Source: Legionella genomosp. 1
GTDB lineage: Bacteria > Pseudomonadota > Gammaproteobacteria > Legionellales > Legionellaceae
Assembly: GCA_945901145.1 (NCBI GenBank)
Contig: CAMDJY010000043.1
Span: forward strand, 1 to 9,539
Length of the DNA stretch: 9,539 nt
Direction: 5' to 3'
The position numbers were made by a program, and so were the translations under genes. Positions within the stretch are counted from its first letter, which is position 1, and the number at the start of each line of letters is the position of its first letter. Under the pieces are notes generated by a model. It saw only the letters and a program-made list of their open reading frames with translations, was not told the DNA's origin and made no database searches. Shown in pieces: positions 7,446 to 9,539 of this stretch.

Positions 7446-8393
7446 TTAATAATCATTCAAACTATCCTGAATAATTCGTACGGTCATTTGTTTATTTTTT
7501 GCTTCTTCTCGTTTCAAAATCGTATAATGAACTAATTCTAGCTCTGAATTTTGAGTTTTGGTGGTGGCGATGGCTAGAAAATAATTGCTTTCTAGTGATA
7601 TTTCATCAACGCTAATTTCATGTTTTTTTAATAGTTCATTGACTTGGTCCATGTTTTTAAATCCAAACATACCGCGCATGCTGACAATGGCTTCGGCTTC
7701 TTTTTCTTCGATCCCATGGCCTAAAGTCATTAAAATAGGAGCAGGTGCCGTGTTGATGTTGATGGTGGTGGGGATAGGCAAAGCAATAAGATAGGGTAGG
7801 AGTGTTTGGTAGGTCTCATCATCAACGCCTTTAACAAGACGAAATTCAGAGATACTGCGCATGAGTTGATGGCTTGGCGCATAGGGTGGATGTTGTTGTG
7901 CATAATAACGCGTCAATTCATCAAGCCCTTTGCCTTTTACATCATCATTGACCCAATGTTTTACAGCTTCCATGATTAAGCGATGTGTTTCAGGTGGTGT
8001 TTTAGTTAATAGATGATTTAATAAGAGATAAAATGCAGCTTTATACTGCTGGTTCTTTTTATCGCTTGGCGTATCTTTTAACTGATTAATATTAAAACGA
8101 GCTTGCAAATCAATAATTTTACCGGTGGTGATGATTCCTGGAACATCATGGGCGCGTGTCTTGGGAAATTCAAATAATTTAGGATCAGTAGGCACGGTTT
8201 TTTCTGATAACAGCTGCATAGCCCAAAAAGTAACCGCTTGTGAGGCTAGATAGAGCTTATCGGTGGTAATACTAAATTGCGTGCGTTGAATATCTTGCTG
8301 TAAGCGAACACTCATTGCTGTCACCGCAATGGCGATAAGCGTCATCATGAACAAGGCAGAAATGAGGGCACTGCCGGTGTTTTTATGCGCCAT
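7446..8393 (-). CDS. gspK: GspK, minor pseudopilin of type II secretion
   Basis: Large minor pseudopilin thought to cap the tip of the periplasmic pseudopilus, in complex with GspI and GspJ. The 315 residues match family length (about 300-330). The prepilin-like leader ends at Gly7 (MAHKNTG, then SALISALFMM), followed by a hydrophobic helix at about 8-27. The usual Glu at +5 is absent (Ser), which is characteristic of GspK. Further family marks are DLQARFNINQL (95-105), HWVNDD (146-151), HPPYAPSHQLM with SISEFRLVKG (168-189) and the hairpin-helix segment ININTAPAPILMTL (211-224). The ATG at 8393 has AGAGG six bases upstream. It overlaps the end of gspJ by 11 bp, so coupled translation is likely. 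It is the last gene of the secretion run here; gspL and gspM do not follow. Confidence 0.95.
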   Translation of the reverse strand: MAHKNTGSALISALFMMTLIAIAVTAMSVRLQQDIQRTQFSITTDKLYLASQAVTFWAMQLLSEKTVPTDPKLFEFPKTRAHDVPGIITTGKIIDLQARFNINQLKDTPSDKKNQQYKAAFYLLLNHLLTKTPPETHRLIMEAVKHWVNDDVKGKGLDELTRYYAQQHPPYAPSHQLMRSISEFRLVKGVDDETYQTLLPYLIALPIPTTININTAPAPILMTLGHGIEEKEAEAIVSMRGMFGFKNMDQVNELLKKHEISVDEISLESNYFLAIATTKTQNSELELVHYTILKREEAKNKQMTVRIIQDSLNDY

Positions 8394-9006
8394 AGAGCGC
8401 CTCTGGGATGATAAACATCATTTTCATAGCACCTAAGTGTTGGATTCCCAAGTTTACTTGGATGGCAGCAGGTAATGATTGATTTTTTTGATTCTGTTGT
8501 AACGCATAAGGCCGCCAATCTTTGAGTAGTTCTCGGCTGCGTGAGAGATACGAAAATGAACATTCGGTGAGCTCTGTTAATAATATTTTATCTTGATACT
8601 CTTTACGTGAGGGGCTATCTAACATGAGCCAACTGCGTCGTGTGAGTGTATTGTTCTGACATAAATAGCCCACTCGTTTAAGTGTGCTATTACGAGTCGT
8701 GGCATTGGGATTGACAAAACCACCCCGTGTAAATTCTGTATAATACGATTCGCCAATAAACGGAGGAAATAAGCGCATTTCATTGCCACGAATGGAACGA
8801 TCCATCGCTTGCTCAATATCTTGTTTTAGCAAAGCAATCGCTAATTGTAATTTTGCTATTCTTTGGTGTTCTTGATCAAGATGTGTTTTGGTATTAAAAG
8901 CTTGCATGAGCATTGAAGCACTGATGGTGGACAAAATTGCAAAGACCGCCAGTGCAATCATTACTTCAATCAGTGTGTAGCCTTGGATGGCTTGACGTTT
9001 AGTCAT
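8383..9006 (-). CDS. gspJ: GspJ, minor pseudopilin of type II secretion
   Basis: A component of the GspH-I-J-K tip complex of the type II pseudopilus at the inner membrane and periplasm. It has 207 residues, close to the usual 190-230. The class III leader MTKRQAIQG is expected to be cut by the prepilin peptidase GspO/PilD after Gly9, leaving YTLIEVMIALAVFAIL with Glu at +5 (residue 14), followed by a single hydrophobic helix to about residue 34. The C-terminal half is a beta-rich pseudopilin domain with limited recognisable motifs, so the J assignment rests on length, leader and position between gspI and gspK. It overlaps gspI by 8 bp and gspK by 11 bp. Confidence 0.93.
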   Translation of the reverse strand: MTKRQAIQGYTLIEVMIALAVFAILSTISASMLMQAFNTKTHLDQEHQRIAKLQLAIALLKQDIEQAMDRSIRGNEMRLFPPFIGESYYTEFTRGGFVNPNATTRNSTLKRVGYLCQNNTLTRRSWLMLDSPSRKEYQDKILLTELTECSFSYLSRSRELLKDWRPYALQQNQKNQSLPAAIQVNLGIQHLGAMKMMFIIPEALYGA

Positions 9007-9373
9007 GAACTTCAGTCCGAAAGCCGATCAGTGGATTGATGAAAGGGCCATCCGCGTGGTCACTCGTTTTTATAGTTATTTTTTGTACGCCTGGCATCGA
9101 TGTCGAGCTTATTTGTGCATTCCAAAACCAGGTTTTTCCCAAGAAGGTCATTTTTTTAGTGATATTCTGATTGTCATGTGCGGGAACTAATCCGGATTGG
9201 AGGCTTGCTATTGCTTGCATGGCAACCCAATGTGAGATGGTTTTTGCTTTGATATGTTGGGTGCCTCTGATATTTTCTGCCGTGGCTTTGAGTAACGCTG
9301 TGAGTGCAATGGCTAAAATAGATAAGGCCAATAGCACTTCAATCAGGGTAAATCCTCGTACGTTCTGAGTCAT
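8999..9373 (-). CDS. gspI: GspI, minor pseudopilin of type II secretion
   Basis: Small minor pseudopilin that, in known systems, nucleates the tip complex with GspJ and GspK. It has 124 residues, typical for GspI. The leader MTQNVRG is followed by FTLIEVLLALSILAIALTAL, with predicted cleavage after Gly7 and Glu at +5 (residue 12). The family pattern continues with a helix rich in Ala, then HWVAMQAIASLQ, where GspI proteins usually carry a WVAxNQ/E-like segment, and the beta segment FLGKTWFWNAQI. The ATG at 9373 lies within the last bases of gspH (ATGA overlap). It also overlaps gspJ by 8 bp, so the cluster is read as one transcript from the right. Confidence 0.94.
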   Translation of the reverse strand: MTQNVRGFTLIEVLLALSILAIALTALLKATAENIRGTQHIKAKTISHWVAMQAIASLQSGLVPAHDNQNITKKMTFLGKTWFWNAQISSTSMPGVQKITIKTSDHADGPFINPLIGFRTEVHD

Positions 9374-9539
9374 GATTTTGTGTCTTCAATCTTGATGTCA
9401 CCGGCCGCGGTGCCTGTGATTGCCAGCAGAGTCACCTGGTGCTTTGAGCGAAAAATTAATTTAAATGGGGTGATTTCACCCGTGGAATAAATAATAATCG
9501 AAGGTTTTTGTTTGAGTGCGGTCGTTTCAAAAAAAATAT
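9370..9539 (-). CDS. gspH: GspH, minor pseudopilin, C-terminal part only (start beyond the right edge)
   Basis: Reading the minus strand back from the TGA at 9372-9370 gives an open frame of about 55 residues running off the window. It contains PSIIIYSTGEITPFKLIF, matching the conserved GspH tail in which a strand and S-S/T-G-E-x-TPF precede the final beta strands, then KHQVTLLAITG and a short tail ending DIKIEDTKS. The stop codon shares the ATGA with the gspI start, the expected H-I-J-K order. The leader and hydrophobic helix are not in the window, so GspH is assigned from the TPF motif and gene order. It is too short and partial to show as a standalone reading frame. Confidence 0.88.
   Translation of the reverse strand, partial: IFFETTALKQKPSIIIYSTGEITPFKLIFRSKHQVTLLAITGTAAGDIKIEDTKS

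Noticed and set aside
8345..9368. Several 60-72-codon frames on either strand over gspI and gspJ
   Set aside because: They are shadows of pseudopilin genes that carry clear prepilin leaders and overlap in the canonical order.
1..9539. CRISPR arrays, tRNA or rRNA genes, insertion sequences, attachment-site duplications
   Set aside because: No spaced direct repeats, cloverleaf-like sequence, transposase motifs or flanking duplications were seen; without computation, weak copies could be missed.

Overview
The window looks like chromosomal DNA from a gammaproteobacterium of moderate to low GC (roughly 40% in the housekeeping genes, judged by eye and a few hand-counted lines). The order hemA-prfA-prmC and the full-length gammaproteobacterial-type SohB and Gsp proteins support this. 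The Gsp run ends at gspK with no gspL/gspM after it, and a large repeat-bearing accessory protein is present. Both would fit the order Legionellales (Legionella and relatives), but that placement is an inference and not proven by the sequence.

Layout. Positions 1-2952 on the minus strand hold a tightly overlapping housekeeping operon read right to left: hemA (glutamyl-tRNA reductase, first step of haem synthesis from glutamyl-tRNA), prfA (peptide release factor 1) and prmC (the methyltransferase that modifies the GGQ glutamine of release factors; its C-terminus runs off the left edge). A 145-bp divergent spacer (2953-3097) carries a perfect TATAAT -10 box facing hemA. Positions 3098-6463 on the plus strand hold one very large gene (1121 codons). 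It encodes an N-terminal domain that looks RelE/ParE-like, a complete superfamily 1 (UvrD-like) helicase core, and a long AT-rich C-terminal region ending in about five tandem repeats of 45-51 residues. Its last 13 bp overlap, tail to tail, the end of sohB.

Positions 6451-7401 on the minus strand encode SohB, an inner-membrane serine peptidase of the SppA/S49 family. Between sohB and gspK lies a 44-bp gap with a perfect 9-bp inverted repeat. Positions 7446-9539 on the minus strand are the end of a type II secretion operon read right to left: gspH (C-terminus only), gspI, gspJ and gspK, the minor pseudopilins, all overlapping by 3-11 bp.

The housekeeping and secretion genes are conventional. 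The only candidate for an undescribed system is the 3098-6463 gene, which sits like a single-gene cargo between hemA and sohB. Its architecture (toxin-like fold, helicase, species-variable-looking helical repeats) resembles a self-contained nucleic-acid-sensing or accessory defence/effector protein, but its role cannot be read from the sequence. No RNA genes, insertion sequences or CRISPR arrays were seen, and no stretch over 300 bases lacks a gene.
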